Shown here: in pieces, positions 37,931 to 46,426 of the stretch
Position numbering within the stretch: the first letter of the stretch is position 1
Layout: each line of letters opens with the position of its first letter
Assembly: GCF_000427445.1 (NCBI RefSeq)
Contig: NZ_KE386496.1
Coordinates: 2,897,004-2,961,003, forward strand
Length of the DNA: 64,000 nt
Reading direction: 5' to 3'
Origin: Methylocapsa acidiphila B2
GTDB lineage: Bacteria; Pseudomonadota; Alphaproteobacteria; Rhizobiales; Beijerinckiaceae
Translations under genes and position numbers: made by a program
The notes under the pieces: model-generated
The model's input: only the letters and a program-made list of their open reading frames with translations
What the model was told of the DNA's origin: nothing
The model's database searches: none

Positions 37931-39145
37931 TCAATTTTCGATCCGAATGTCGTCGCCCGCCGCTTGCGCCGGGCCGCGCCGACCTCCGAGCGAAATCCGC
38001 TCCCATGCGGCGACGCTCACGAGGATCGCCGCCGTCGCCGCGCCGAGCGGCAGCAGCGCAAGGCGCGGCGCGAAGGGCAGGAGAAGGCCCAAGGCCGAGA
38101 CGCCGGCGAGATGCGACAAAGGCGGGCGGCCGCGGACGGCCCATTTGAAGAAAATATTGCCGATGAGATAGAGGGCCGGGGCGCCGAGTAGGATGGCGAG
38201 CGCCTCCGTCCCGGCCGCGCCTTGCGGATGAGCGAGGATCAGCTCGTCGCCGACGGCCGAGACGATGATTCCGGCGACGATCAGAAGGTGAATATACGTA
38301 TAGACAAGCCGGCCGAGGCGACCGGGGTCCGGCGCCCCGGCGATCGCGTCATGTCCCGTTTCCGCGCCTGTGTCGAAATAGATCCACCAGGCCGCGACGC
38401 TGCCGACGAAGGCCACGACGAAGGCGCAGACCGAGGGGAGCGACCACGCGATCTCGGCGAATGCCGCTCCAGTGACGAGAAGGGATTCGCCAAGCGCGAT
38501 GATGATGAACAGTGAGCATCGCTCGGCCAGATGGCCGCCTTCGATGTCCCAATCGCGCGCCGTCGACCGGCCGAGGCCCGGAACGTAGAAGCCGAGCGAC
38601 GGCGAGACATATTCGAGGGCGAGACCGATCGTCCAAAGTTCGAGGCGATGGGCGCCTTCGGAGAAGGCGCCGGCGATCCAGAACAATCCGGCGAAACCGA
38701 GCCAACTGGCGATGCGCTGGAAATTCCTGGTGTTCGTGGGGCTCGCGTCGCCGAGCGCCCAAATCACGAAGACCGAGCGCCCGACCTGCATAAGGACATA
38801 GGCGAATGCGAACGGAAGACCCTTGGCCTCGAACGCCTCCGGAATCGAGGTCGACATGATCAATCCGGCGAGCATCATCGCGAGCAGGAGCAGCCGAACC
38901 GGGCCTCGCTCCGGATCGAGCCAATTGGTCACCCAGCAGGTGAAGACCCACACCCACCAGACGGCAAGAAAAAGAAGCAGGACGCGGATCGCGCCGAGGA
39001 CGCTCGGATCCTTCAGCAAGGCGTGCGAGAGTTGCGTCACCGCGAAGACGAAGACGAGATCGAAGAAGAGCTCGATATTGGCGACGGGCGCGCCGCGCTC
39101 CGCCCTTCTGGAGCGGAGAAGCTCGCTCCCCTTGATCGCGGTCAT
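37931..39145 (-). CDS. Low-temperature-requirement A (LtrA) family membrane protein
   Basis: 404 residues with about ten to twelve membrane helices. The N-terminal ANIELFFDLVFVFAVTQLSH is the LtrA signature, and HLAERCSLFIIIALGESLL contains the conserved HLxERxxLFxIIxLGE motif. Family members were named in Listeria but their biochemical role is unknown. The ATG at MTAIKGS was chosen because the upstream in-frame stretch is arginine-rich noise. The gene is divergent from the hpnO-like gene and convergent with the glycosyltransferase. Confidence 0.92.
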   Translation of the reverse strand: MTAIKGSELLRSRRAERGAPVANIELFFDLVFVFAVTQLSHALLKDPSVLGAIRVLLLFLAVWWVWVFTCWVTNWLDPERGPVRLLLLAMMLAGLIMSTSIPEAFEAKGLPFAFAYVLMQVGRSVFVIWALGDASPTNTRNFQRIASWLGFAGLFWIAGAFSEGAHRLELWTIGLALEYVSPSLGFYVPGLGRSTARDWDIEGGHLAERCSLFIIIALGESLLVTGAAFAEIAWSLPSVCAFVVAFVGSVAAWWIYFDTGAETGHDAIAGAPDPGRLGRLVYTYIHLLIVAGIIVSAVGDELILAHPQGAAGTEALAILLGAPALYLIGNIFFKWAVRGRPPLSHLAGVSALGLLLPFAPRLALLPLGAATAAILVSVAAWERISLGGRRGPAQAAGDDIRIEN

Positions 39146-39426
39146 GCCAGCGCCTTTGACAAATTCGTGAAGTCGGAAGCCAAATCGCCCGCGGCGCGCC
39201 GCGAGACGCGACCAAGCATTTCCCTGACCTCCTCGGAAATGCCCTCGCGCAGGACTATTGGCAAGGGGCCGACCGCGGAGCGGGATGCGGCCGCCGAGCC
39301 GAGGACTAGAAAGCGGATGGCTATAGCCCGGCCGGTTTCTTTCGGCCGCGGAAAATGATTTATATTCGCCCCGGATCAACCGCGGCGGGCGAGGCCCCTT
39401 AATCCGCGCGCAGGCGAGGCGCCCCA

Positions 39427-40857
39427 ATGACAGATGCGTCGATCGACAAAACGGCTCAGGCAGGCGAGGCGCGCTTCGACCTGGCGGCCCTTTTGTCCGC
39501 GCGCGAGCAGGAGCGCTATGGCCTCCATTCTCGCCATATGAACGAGATGATGGTGCGGGTTCTGCAGACCATCGGCTTCGACGTCGGCTTCCGCTGCGGT
39601 CGGGGCCAATATTTGTTCGACCGCGAGGGCGAGCGCTATCTCGATCTTCTCAGCGGCTTCGGCGTATTCGGGATCGGCCGCAATCATCCGGCGCTTCGGC
39701 AGGCGCTCGGGGCCGTCCTCGAGAGCGATCTCCCAAATCTGGTCCAGATGGACGTCTCTGTTCTCGCCGGCCTCCTCGCCGAGCGGCTGCTTCGCTACGC
39801 GCCCTATCTGGACAAGGTCTTCTTCACAAATTCAGGGACGGAGGCGGTCGAGGCCGCGCTCAAATTCGCCCGCTCAGCGACCGGCCGGCCCGGCGTCGTC
39901 CATTGCGATCATGCCTTCCACGGCCTCACCTATGGCGCTTTGTCTCTGAACGGCGATGAGATCTTCCGGGACGGGTTTGGCCCTTTGATTCCTGGCTGCG
40001 TCCAAATACCATTCGACGACCTTGCCGCCTTGGACCGCGCCCTCTCGAAGCGCGACGTCGCCGCTTTCATCGTCGAGCCGATCCAGGGCAAGGGCGTCAA
40101 TATACCGAACGACCTCTATCTTCGTGGCGCTCAGGCGCTGTGCCGGAAATACGGGACCTTGTTCATTGCGGACGAGGTGCAGACCGGCCTAGGCCGCACC
40201 GGCAAATTTCTCGCGATCGAGCATTGGGGCGTCGAGCCGGATATGGTTCTGCTCGCCAAGGCGCTCTCCGGCGGCCATGCGCCGGTCGGCGCCGTGCTGG
40301 CCCGGAAGGCGATTTTCGAGAAAGTCTTCAACCGCATGGACCGCGCCGTGGTCCATGGCTCGACTTTCGCCAAGAACGATCTGGCGATGGCCGCCGGCCT
40401 CGCGACTCTGGACGTCATCGAATCGGAGGGGCTCGTCCGCAACGCGGAGCAAAAAGGCGCGCGCCTTCTCGCGGCCTTCGAGGCCATGGCGGAGCGTCAT
40501 GAACTGGTCAAGACCGTGCGCGGCAAGGGATTGATGATCGGGGTCGAGTTCGGCGCGCCGCGTTCCCTGGCGCTCAAGGCCTCTTGGGCCTTGCTCGAAA
40601 GCGTCAGCGTCGGCCTGTTCTGCCAGCTCATCACGATCCCGCTTTTCAAGGAGCATAAGATCTTGAGCCAAGTCGCGGGACATGCGAGCCACACCGTGAA
40701 GCTGCTTCCCGCGCTCGTCATCACCGACGCCGACTGCGACTGGATCGAGCGCGCCTTCGACGCCGCCATCGCCGACAGCCATCGCGTGCCGGGCGCCGTT
40801 TGGTCGCTCGGCAAGACCCTGGCGGATCACGCCTTGAAGACGCGCGCCGCAAGATAG
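39427..40857 (+). CDS. hpnO: Class III aminotransferase, probably HpnO (hopanoid side-chain amination)
   Basis: 476 residues, PLP-dependent fold type I. The motifs are NSGTEAVEAALK at about residue 138, the HAFHGLTYG phosphate-side element, FIADEVQTGLGRTG with the PLP Asp, and LLAKALSGGHAPVGA with the Lys that binds PLP. The N-terminal GFDVGFRCGRGQYLFDREG stretch and the overall length are like HpnO, which makes aminobacteriohopanetriol from ribosylhopane products. No other hopanoid gene is nearby, so the assignment to hopanoids is by resemblance; another class III aminotransferase is possible. Confidence 0.7.
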   Translation: MTDASIDKTAQAGEARFDLAALLSAREQERYGLHSRHMNEMMVRVLQTIGFDVGFRCGRGQYLFDREGERYLDLLSGFGVFGIGRNHPALRQALGAVLESDLPNLVQMDVSVLAGLLAERLLRYAPYLDKVFFTNSGTEAVEAALKFARSATGRPGVVHCDHAFHGLTYGALSLNGDEIFRDGFGPLIPGCVQIPFDDLAALDRALSKRDVAAFIVEPIQGKGVNIPNDLYLRGAQALCRKYGTLFIADEVQTGLGRTGKFLAIEHWGVEPDMVLLAKALSGGHAPVGAVLARKAIFEKVFNRMDRAVVHGSTFAKNDLAMAAGLATLDVIESEGLVRNAEQKGARLLAAFEAMAERHELVKTVRGKGLMIGVEFGAPRSLALKASWALLESVSVGLFCQLITIPLFKEHKILSQVAGHASHTVKLLPALVITDADCDWIERAFDAAIADSHRVPGAVWSLGKTLADHALKTRAAR

Positions 40858-40873
40858 GAGGCCGCGTCGCGAC

Positions 40874-41401
40874 ATGGTCAAGGATCGCATCCTCGTCGGC
40901 CGTTTTGGCGCGCCGCATGGCGTCAGGGGCGAGTTGCGGCTCAAATCCTTCACGAGCGATCCCGCGGCGATCGCGACCTATGCGCCCTTGCTTGACGCGA
41001 GCGGGGTGCGGCGCTTCGTCATTAAGGCGATGCGTCTGGTCAAAGACGATTTATTTGTCGCCCGCGTCGCAGGGGTGGAGGATCGTGACTCGGCCAGCGC
41101 TCTGACCAATGTCGAGATCTTCGTGCCGCGCGAGGCGCTGCCGGCGGCCGAGGACGAGGAATTCTATCTCGCCGATCTCGTCGGCCTGGCGGCGGTCGAT
41201 GCCGAAGGCGGGGCGATCGGGCGCGTCGTCGACGTGCTCAATTTTGGCGCCGGGGATCTTCTGGAGATCGCTCCGGCCGCGGGCGGCGAGACCGTGCTGC
41301 TGCCCTTCACGAAAGAGGTCGTTCCTGAAATCGACGTCAGCGCTGGCCGGTTGACGATCGTTCCGCCCGTCGAGATCGACGGCGAAGGCGCGGACAAGTA
41401 A
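40874..41401 (+). CDS. rimM: Ribosome maturation factor RimM
   Basis: 175 residues. The N-terminal barrel begins ILVGRFGAPHGVRGELRLKSFT, the RimM signature, and the PRC-barrel C-terminal half has EEFYLADLVGLAAVD and LLPFTKEVVPEID. RimM binds S19 and aids 30S assembly. It is 16 bases after the aminotransferase stop, so the two are probably co-transcribed. The usual partners rpsP, trmD and rplS are not here. Confidence 0.95.
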   Translation: MVKDRILVGRFGAPHGVRGELRLKSFTSDPAAIATYAPLLDASGVRRFVIKAMRLVKDDLFVARVAGVEDRDSASALTNVEIFVPREALPAAEDEEFYLADLVGLAAVDAEGGAIGRVVDVLNFGAGDLLEIAPAAGGETVLLPFTKEVVPEIDVSAGRLTIVPPVEIDGEGADK

Positions 41402-41736
41402 CGCGCGCTTTGCAAATTCGCACCCGCGCAAGAACGTATTCCGATCAGATCGAATCGATCCGATCCGATCGACCAGAATATGCTCAAATCTCTGAAACTG
41501 TGGCGATCGCCAGTCGACCGAATGAGTCCATTCGGTCGGAAAGCGCTCTGGCCAGACTTTCCACATAAATCCGAACGCCGTGTTGTCCGCAGCCCGTAAT
41601 CGTGCGGCGAGGCTGCGCTCGTCGAGTGGGATTTGCCACACTGTTGCGCATATCCGCGGGGCACAACAGGCCGTCGCCGCAAAGTTCGCGGCGAATATCA
41701 TCATTTGCGCAACCATGAATTTTTCAGGAGACGACA
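41402..41736. other. Intergenic region with a GATC-rich patch
   Basis: No gene is seen. Between 41441 and 41472 five GATC tetranucleotides fall in about 32 bases (CCGATCAGATCGAATCGATC and onward), an odd local repeat. The rest is unremarkable and includes the promoter region of the Met/His-rich secreted protein. Confidence 0.55.
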
Positions 41737-42150
41737 ATGAACCGCGTAACCACGCTCGCCTTCGCCGCGGCGGCTTTTCTTTCCGCCTCGCCGGCTTTCG
41801 CCCATGGCTTCGGCCATTTCTCTTCGATGGGCGCCGTCAATATGAACACGCATATGAATGCGAACATGAATATGTCGAAAACCGATTCCAACTTGGTTCG
41901 CTTCAATGATCACAGCCAACATGACTCAAATCACAACATTGTCGGCGACCGTCATGATCATAATTTCAACCTCAACCGCCAGCTCATCCGCTTTCAGGCT
42001 CATCTCACCAAGTTGCAGAATCAACTGAGCCATGCTCAAATGAACGGAGATGCGAGGCTCGCATCCTATATTCAGCAGAAGATCAATCGGTTCGAAGCGG
42101 AGAACCAACATCTCCTGTACGTCCTCAAGAGGTTCGGCGGCGTGATCTAA
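41737..42150 (+). CDS. Secreted Met/His/Asn-rich protein of unknown function
   Basis: 137 residues. A clear signal peptide (LAFAAAAFLSASPAFA) is followed by a stretch of about 55 residues rich in Met, His and Asn (for example NMNTHMNANMNM and DHSQHDSNHN), then an amphipathic helix with LIRFQAHLTKLQNQLSHAQ and a C-terminal RFEAENQHLLYVLKRFG. The mature protein is likely periplasmic. Met and His clusters of this sort are typical of copper- or silver-binding proteins, so a metal role is plausible but unproven. A CAGGAGACGAC RBS precedes the ATG. It overlaps the convergent DUF1275 gene by four bases. Confidence 0.7.
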   Translation: MNRVTTLAFAAAAFLSASPAFAHGFGHFSSMGAVNMNTHMNANMNMSKTDSNLVRFNDHSQHDSNHNIVGDRHDHNFNLNRQLIRFQAHLTKLQNQLSHAQMNGDARLASYIQQKINRFEAENQHLLYVLKRFGGVI

Positions 42151-42947
42151 GGCATTGGCTGCGTCCCGCGCGCATCGCCTCGTCCTAGGCGCAGATGAAG
42201 CCAGAGCGCCGCGATGACAGCCGCCAGCGGCGCGAAGGCGATGAATGAGCCGCCGGCGCCGATCAGGCTGCAAGTCATGAGGCCGCAGGTTGCGGCGCCG
42301 ACGCCATAGGTTGCGAAAATGCCGATCTGACGCTTGGCCGCGACGGGGAGCCGCCGCGGCGGCCGAAGAACGGCGGCCGTCGCCGCGGTCGCGATGGCCG
42401 TCAGCGTGCTGGTGAAGACGACCGTCGTGATCCCCGGCCGGCCGATCAGTCGCGCCGCGACGCTTTGGAGCCCCATGGCGGCGGCGCCGAGCGGGATGAG
42501 TCCATAGAGCCACGCGCCGGCGACGGGCGGCGGGGCGATTTGGAAAAGCAGAGCGAAGCCGACCAGAAGGCCGGCCTCGATGGCGAGAAGCGCGCGAATC
42601 GCCTTGGACGGAAGGAGTTTGTCGCGGGCGAGTTCGACAAAGGCGGAGGCCGCCGCCGCGCCCAGCAGAAATCCGGCCAAAGCAGCGAAAGGCGTCAGGG
42701 CCGCGATGACGCGTCCCTGGCCGAGCGCGAGGCCGAGCAGGGCCAGCGCGAGGTCCTCACGGTCGAAGCGTTCGTCCGAGGCCGGGGGGCCGGATTTCGG
42801 AGGGTCGGGTCGATCGGACGTGACGGCGCGTCCCGAGTTGCGCCGCCTCGAGCGCCCTCCGCCGGCTCTGGTCGCGCGCCCACCGCCGAGCGGGGTTGTT
42901 GTGTGATCGCCGCCTGAAGAGCAGGGCTCTTGAGCGCGCCTATTCAT
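42147..42947 (-). CDS. DUF1275 (YoaK-like) membrane protein, apparently N-terminally shortened
   Basis: About 266 residues with five or more membrane helices from residue 65 on (LTPFAALAGFLLGAAAASAF, LLAIEAGLLVGFALLF, LYGLIPLGAAAMGLQSVAARL). The body matches DUF1275 membrane proteins, including TTVVFTSTLTAIATA. The usual first helix with its conserved TGN motif is absent; in its place are about 60 residues rich in Arg, Gly and Pro. Either the protein is shortened or the true start lies elsewhere. Function unknown. It lies downstream of cbiD with a 92-base gap. Confidence 0.65.
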   Translation of the reverse strand: MNRRAQEPCSSGGDHTTTPLGGGRATRAGGGRSRRRNSGRAVTSDRPDPPKSGPPASDERFDREDLALALLGLALGQGRVIAALTPFAALAGFLLGAAAASAFVELARDKLLPSKAIRALLAIEAGLLVGFALLFQIAPPPVAGAWLYGLIPLGAAAMGLQSVAARLIGRPGITTVVFTSTLTAIATAATAAVLRPPRRLPVAAKRQIGIFATYGVGAATCGLMTCSLIGAGGSFIAFAPLAAVIAALWLHLRLGRGDARGTQPMP

Positions 42948-43039
42948 GGCTGGCCTCCGCGCCGAGGCAAGCGCCAGTTTTCCGCCATGTTTGCGGCCGA
43001 ACGCGAAAGCGCTCTTTAGATATGCGGTCTTGCAGGGCG

Positions 43040-44152
43040 TCATGCCGCCCAGAACGGCGTTCGCGCAAGAAGGCCCCCCTCGCGGTCGAAGACGGCGATT
43101 TCCAATCCGATCGCGGCGCCCCTCAGCGCCTTTGCGGCGGTCGTCCAGGCGGCTTTCGCGACTTCGGCCGGGAGGTCGACATTGTTGGCCAAGGCGAGAT
43201 CGGCGGCTTCCTTGGCCGTGTTGGCGCCTGCGACGCGCGTGATGAGATCGGCCTCGGCGCCGATTGCGCGGCAGCGTTCGGCGAGCCACGCGAGATCGAC
43301 AGCGCCCCGGCTCGAATGAAGATCGAGCAGCCCTTGGCCGAGCTTGGTCATCTTGGCGAATCCTCCGGCGATCGTGACCCGCGGAATCGGATGGCGGCGC
43401 AGATATTTCAAGAACGCGCCCGCGAAATCGCCCATCTCGATCAGGGCCGTTTCCGGCAATCTATGCAAGGCCTGCGCGGCGGCCTCCGAGACCGAGCCGG
43501 TCGCGCCGACGACATGATCGAGGCCGGCCGCGCGGGCGACGTCGACGCCGCGATGGATCGTGTCGATCCAGGCAGAGCAAGAATAAGGAACGACGATCCC
43601 GGTGGTGCCGAGGATGGACAGGCCTCCGACGATGCCGAGCCTCGCATTGAGCGTGCGCTCAGCGATCGTCGCGCCGTTGGGAATGGAAATTTCGACGATC
43701 ACGTCGCCCGAGGCGCCGTGCCGGCGGGCCGCATCCTCAATTGCGGCCGAGATCATTCGCCGTGGCGCCGGATTGATGGCGGGCTCGCCCGGCGGCAAAG
43801 GCAGGCCGGGTCGGGTGACGATTCCGACGCCGGGGCCGGCGCGAAAGGCGACGCCAGAATGCGGCGGCCCATGGCTGAGGCGGACGATCACCAGGACGCC
43901 ATGGGTCACGTCGGGATCGTCGCCCGCGTCCTTGACGATCCCTGCCGCGGCGAAATCGGCGCCGAGCTCCTCGAAGGCGAGCGCGAAGCTCGGCCGCGCG
44001 CCGCCGGGCAGGAGGATCTCGACGGGGTCTGGAAAACGGCCGCAAAGAAGCGCTTCATAGGCCGCGCGGGCCGCCGCCGCCGCGCAGGCGCCGGTCGTCC
44101 AGCCTCTGCGCAATTCGGTCGCGGATGGGCGGCCGTCAGTTGATGTGCTCAT
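43040..44152 (-). CDS. cbiD: Cobalt-precorrin-5B C1-methyltransferase CbiD
   Basis: 370 residues. The N-terminal LRRGWTTGACAAAAARAA and the later ISIPNGATIAERTLNARLGIVGGLSILGTTGIV segments, of which IPNGATIAERTLNARLG is diagnostic, identify CbiD. It methylates C-1 of the corrin ring in anaerobic-type cobalamin synthesis, though many aerobic bacteria also carry it. Its start is only 15 bases from that of cobB on the other strand. The precursor and later genes of the pathway are not in the window except cobB and cobP. Confidence 0.95.
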   Translation of the reverse strand: MSTSTDGRPSATELRRGWTTGACAAAAARAAYEALLCGRFPDPVEILLPGGARPSFALAFEELGADFAAAGIVKDAGDDPDVTHGVLVIVRLSHGPPHSGVAFRAGPGVGIVTRPGLPLPPGEPAINPAPRRMISAAIEDAARRHGASGDVIVEISIPNGATIAERTLNARLGIVGGLSILGTTGIVVPYSCSAWIDTIHRGVDVARAAGLDHVVGATGSVSEAAAQALHRLPETALIEMGDFAGAFLKYLRRHPIPRVTIAGGFAKMTKLGQGLLDLHSSRGAVDLAWLAERCRAIGAEADLITRVAGANTAKEAADLALANNVDLPAEVAKAAWTTAAKALRGAAIGLEIAVFDREGGLLARTPFWAA

Positions 44153-44167
44153 CGAACGGAACGTTCC

Positions 44168-45517
44168 TTGTCGAACTCGGCGACTCCCTATTCATCTAAA
44201 TTAGCACGTGGGCTCGTCGTCGCGGCGCCGCGATCGGGCGGCGGCAAGACGATGTTGACGCTCGGCCTGATGCGGAGCTTCACGAAGGCCGGCCTGCGCG
44301 TCGGCGGCGCCAAATGCGGGCCAGATTATATCGATCCGGCTTTCCACAGAGCCGCCACCGGCGCGCCGAGCTATAATTTGGACAGTTGGGCGATGGCCCC
44401 CTCGCTGCTCGCCGCTCTGGCCCGCGCGGCTGGGACAGACCGAGATCTCGTTCTTTGCGAGGCGTCCATGGGCCTTTTCGACGGCGCGCCAGGCGCGCCC
44501 GGACGGACCGGATCGTCTGCCGACGTTGCAGCGATGCTCGGCTGGCCTGTCCTTCTCGTCGTGGACGTCGCCGGACAGGCGCAGACGGCGGCGGCGATCG
44601 TCAAGGGATGCGGGCTCTACGACCCGCGCCTTCGCATCGGCGGCGTCGTCTTGAACCGCGTCGCCGGCGAGAGGCATCGCCGGCTTGCGACCGACGCGAT
44701 CGAGGCTTCGGGATTCGACGTGCTCGGCGCCTTGCCGCGCGCCGAAAGCATCCGCTTGCCGGAACGGCATCTCGGGCTCGTCCAGGCGGAGGAGACGGAG
44801 GATCTCGACCGGCGGCTCGATGCGATCGCGGATTTCGTCGGCCGGCATATCGATTCCGACGCGATCTTGCGCCGCGCGCGCGCCGGTTCGACCGAAACCT
44901 TGGCGGAGGCGCCTTTCCTGGCGCCGCCGGGGCAGCGAATCGCGATCGCGCGCGACGAGGCTTTCACCTTCGTTTACCCCCATATCGTCGCGGGATGGCG
45001 GGCCGCCGGAGCGGAGCTGCGCTTTTTCTCGCCCCTCGCCGATGAACGTCCCCCAGAAGATTGCGACCTCTGCTGGCTTCCCGGCGGCTATCCCGAGCTT
45101 CATGCCGGGCGGCTCGCGGCGGCGACGTCCTTTTTCGAAGGCCTGCGTCATTTTGTCCGAGACCGGCCCGTTCACGGCGAATGCGGCGGTTATATGGTTC
45201 TCGGGCAATCCCTCACCGACAAGGAGGGCCGCGCCCACCGAATGGCGGGGCTGCTCGGCGCGTCGTTCAGCTTTGCTAAGCGAGAGCTGCGTCTTGGCTA
45301 TCGCAGCGCGCGAATGGCGGCGGCGCACCCGCTGGCGCCAGCCGGCGCGCGCTTGCGCGGCCACGAATTCCACTATGCAACGAGCGATTCCCCTGGCGCG
45401 CCGGACGCGCCCTTCGCTTTCGTCCGCGACGCGCATGGCGGCGCCGAATGCCCAGACGGAAGCCGGCGCGGGCGCGCCAGCGGAAGCTTTTTCCATGTCA
45501 TCGCAGCGGATGCTTGA
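44168..45517 (+). CDS. cobB: Cobyrinate a,c-diamide synthase (CobB/CbiA)
   Basis: 449 residues. The N-terminal P-loop APRSGGGKTMLTLGLM (about residues 19-34) is followed by KCGPDYIDPAFH; the C-terminal half is a class I glutamine amidotransferase with Cys in HGECGGYMVLG and a His near the end in GSFFHVIA. It amidates the a and c side chains of (hydrogeno)cobyrinate with glutamine and ATP. The start is a TTG, since no ATG or GTG precedes the P-loop in frame. It is divergent from cbiD. Confidence 0.93.
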   Translation: MSNSATPYSSKLARGLVVAAPRSGGGKTMLTLGLMRSFTKAGLRVGGAKCGPDYIDPAFHRAATGAPSYNLDSWAMAPSLLAALARAAGTDRDLVLCEASMGLFDGAPGAPGRTGSSADVAAMLGWPVLLVVDVAGQAQTAAAIVKGCGLYDPRLRIGGVVLNRVAGERHRRLATDAIEASGFDVLGALPRAESIRLPERHLGLVQAEETEDLDRRLDAIADFVGRHIDSDAILRRARAGSTETLAEAPFLAPPGQRIAIARDEAFTFVYPHIVAGWRAAGAELRFFSPLADERPPEDCDLCWLPGGYPELHAGRLAAATSFFEGLRHFVRDRPVHGECGGYMVLGQSLTDKEGRAHRMAGLLGASFSFAKRELRLGYRSARMAAAHPLAPAGARLRGHEFHYATSDSPGAPDAPFAFVRDAHGGAECPDGSRRGRASGSFFHVIAADA

Positions 45518-45847
45518 CCGGTCTTGGGGCCTGTCCGAACTTTGCGCCGGCGGTCCATTTTGCGAGGGCGGTCGCGCAAGTGCCGCTTGACCGAGGCTTA
45601 GAATTGCTTTTATAAGGGCAAATCGAAAGATGAATGGTCTGCGTCTAGGCTTTTCCTCAACAATTTTATGAGAATGGCTCGGGCGCACAATCTATTCATC
45701 GCGAGGAAATGTCCTGCCTGCAATGCCGATTGGGCAAGTAGGTTCCTAGTATTCAAGTCCGCCTCATCTTAAACCCATGCCCTGCTAGATCGGTTGACGG
45801 TGTGATGAGTCTTTGAGGCATGAAGTAATAATCTAAGGAGGAAGGTG
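45518..45847. other. Leader region upstream of a 37-residue membrane peptide
   Basis: About 330 bases without a gene. A candidate sigma-70 promoter is present (listed at 45587-45616), which would leave a leader of about 225 bases before the small gene. No riboswitch or terminator was recognised in it. Confidence 0.5.
45587..45616 (+). promoter_or_regulatory. Candidate sigma-70 promoter upstream of the small membrane peptide
   Basis: TTGACC (45587-45592) and TATAAG (45611-45616) with an 18-base spacer match five of six positions at each box of the -35/-10 consensus. It points toward the peptide gene at 45848. No operator is obvious. Confidence 0.4.
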
Positions 45848-45961
45848 ATGGGTGCAATTCTGGACTTGCTCGGATATCTGACGACTCCGCTCGGCGCTGC
45901 GATTGCGATCGGCGGTGCGGTGGCGCTTTATTTCTTCGGGCGTTGGGTCCTGACCGACTGA
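45848..45961 (+). CDS. 37-residue single-span membrane peptide
   Basis: A 37-residue open reading frame beginning MGAILDLLGYL, containing one hydrophobic span of about 20 residues (PLGAAIAIGGAVALYFF) and a basic turn GRW before the acidic end VLTD. The AAGGAGG at 45835-45841 is a near-perfect Shine-Dalgarno at 6-base spacing, the best in the window for such a short gene. An 8-bp hairpin (CGGCGCGT with ACGCGCCG, 45971-45992) follows but has no T run. The features suggest a real inner-membrane peptide. Function unknown; it is too short for family recognition. Confidence 0.7.
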   Translation: MGAILDLLGYLTTPLGAAIAIGGAVALYFFGRWVLTD

Positions 45962-46426
45962 TGAACTTAGCGGCGCGTCCGAGAACGCGCCGGACGGACC
46001 AAATGGCTGAATTGTTGGTCCAAAGCTAAGCGAGCCCTGGAACGCATCATTTTTGAGATCGGCTTAGCGCCGAACGAAAAGAAGAGCGCTTTGGCCAAAT
46101 GCGCTGATGGGTTCCAGCGCGCAAACATGCCGCTGTCCTCGCGATAAGCGTGGGCTATTTTGGTGCGCGTAGTAACGAAGACGAGTTGGGATGCAGTTTG
46201 TTCCCCAAATCGCTCAAAAACGACTATGGGGCCGTCCCGACAGCTCCTGCGCACGCATATATAATTGCGCCCGCTCGGCCGCGCGCGCCGTCCAAATCAC
46301 CCCAGCCCAGTTGCAGTAGAGCCGTGGGAGGAGACTTTGGTCCAGGAGCTTTCGACGAGCACCGAAGCTGGGCGGATCCGGACCATCGATGGTTTGCCTG
46401 CGGCATCTCGACGCAGGTCGAAAACC
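45962..46426. other. Intergenic region before the LuxR-type regulator
   Basis: About 465 bases. It begins with the hairpin 45971-45992 after the small peptide. No further gene with an RBS or domain pattern is seen; the in-frame extension upstream of the regulator is Arg/Pro-rich and not domain-like. Confidence 0.5.
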
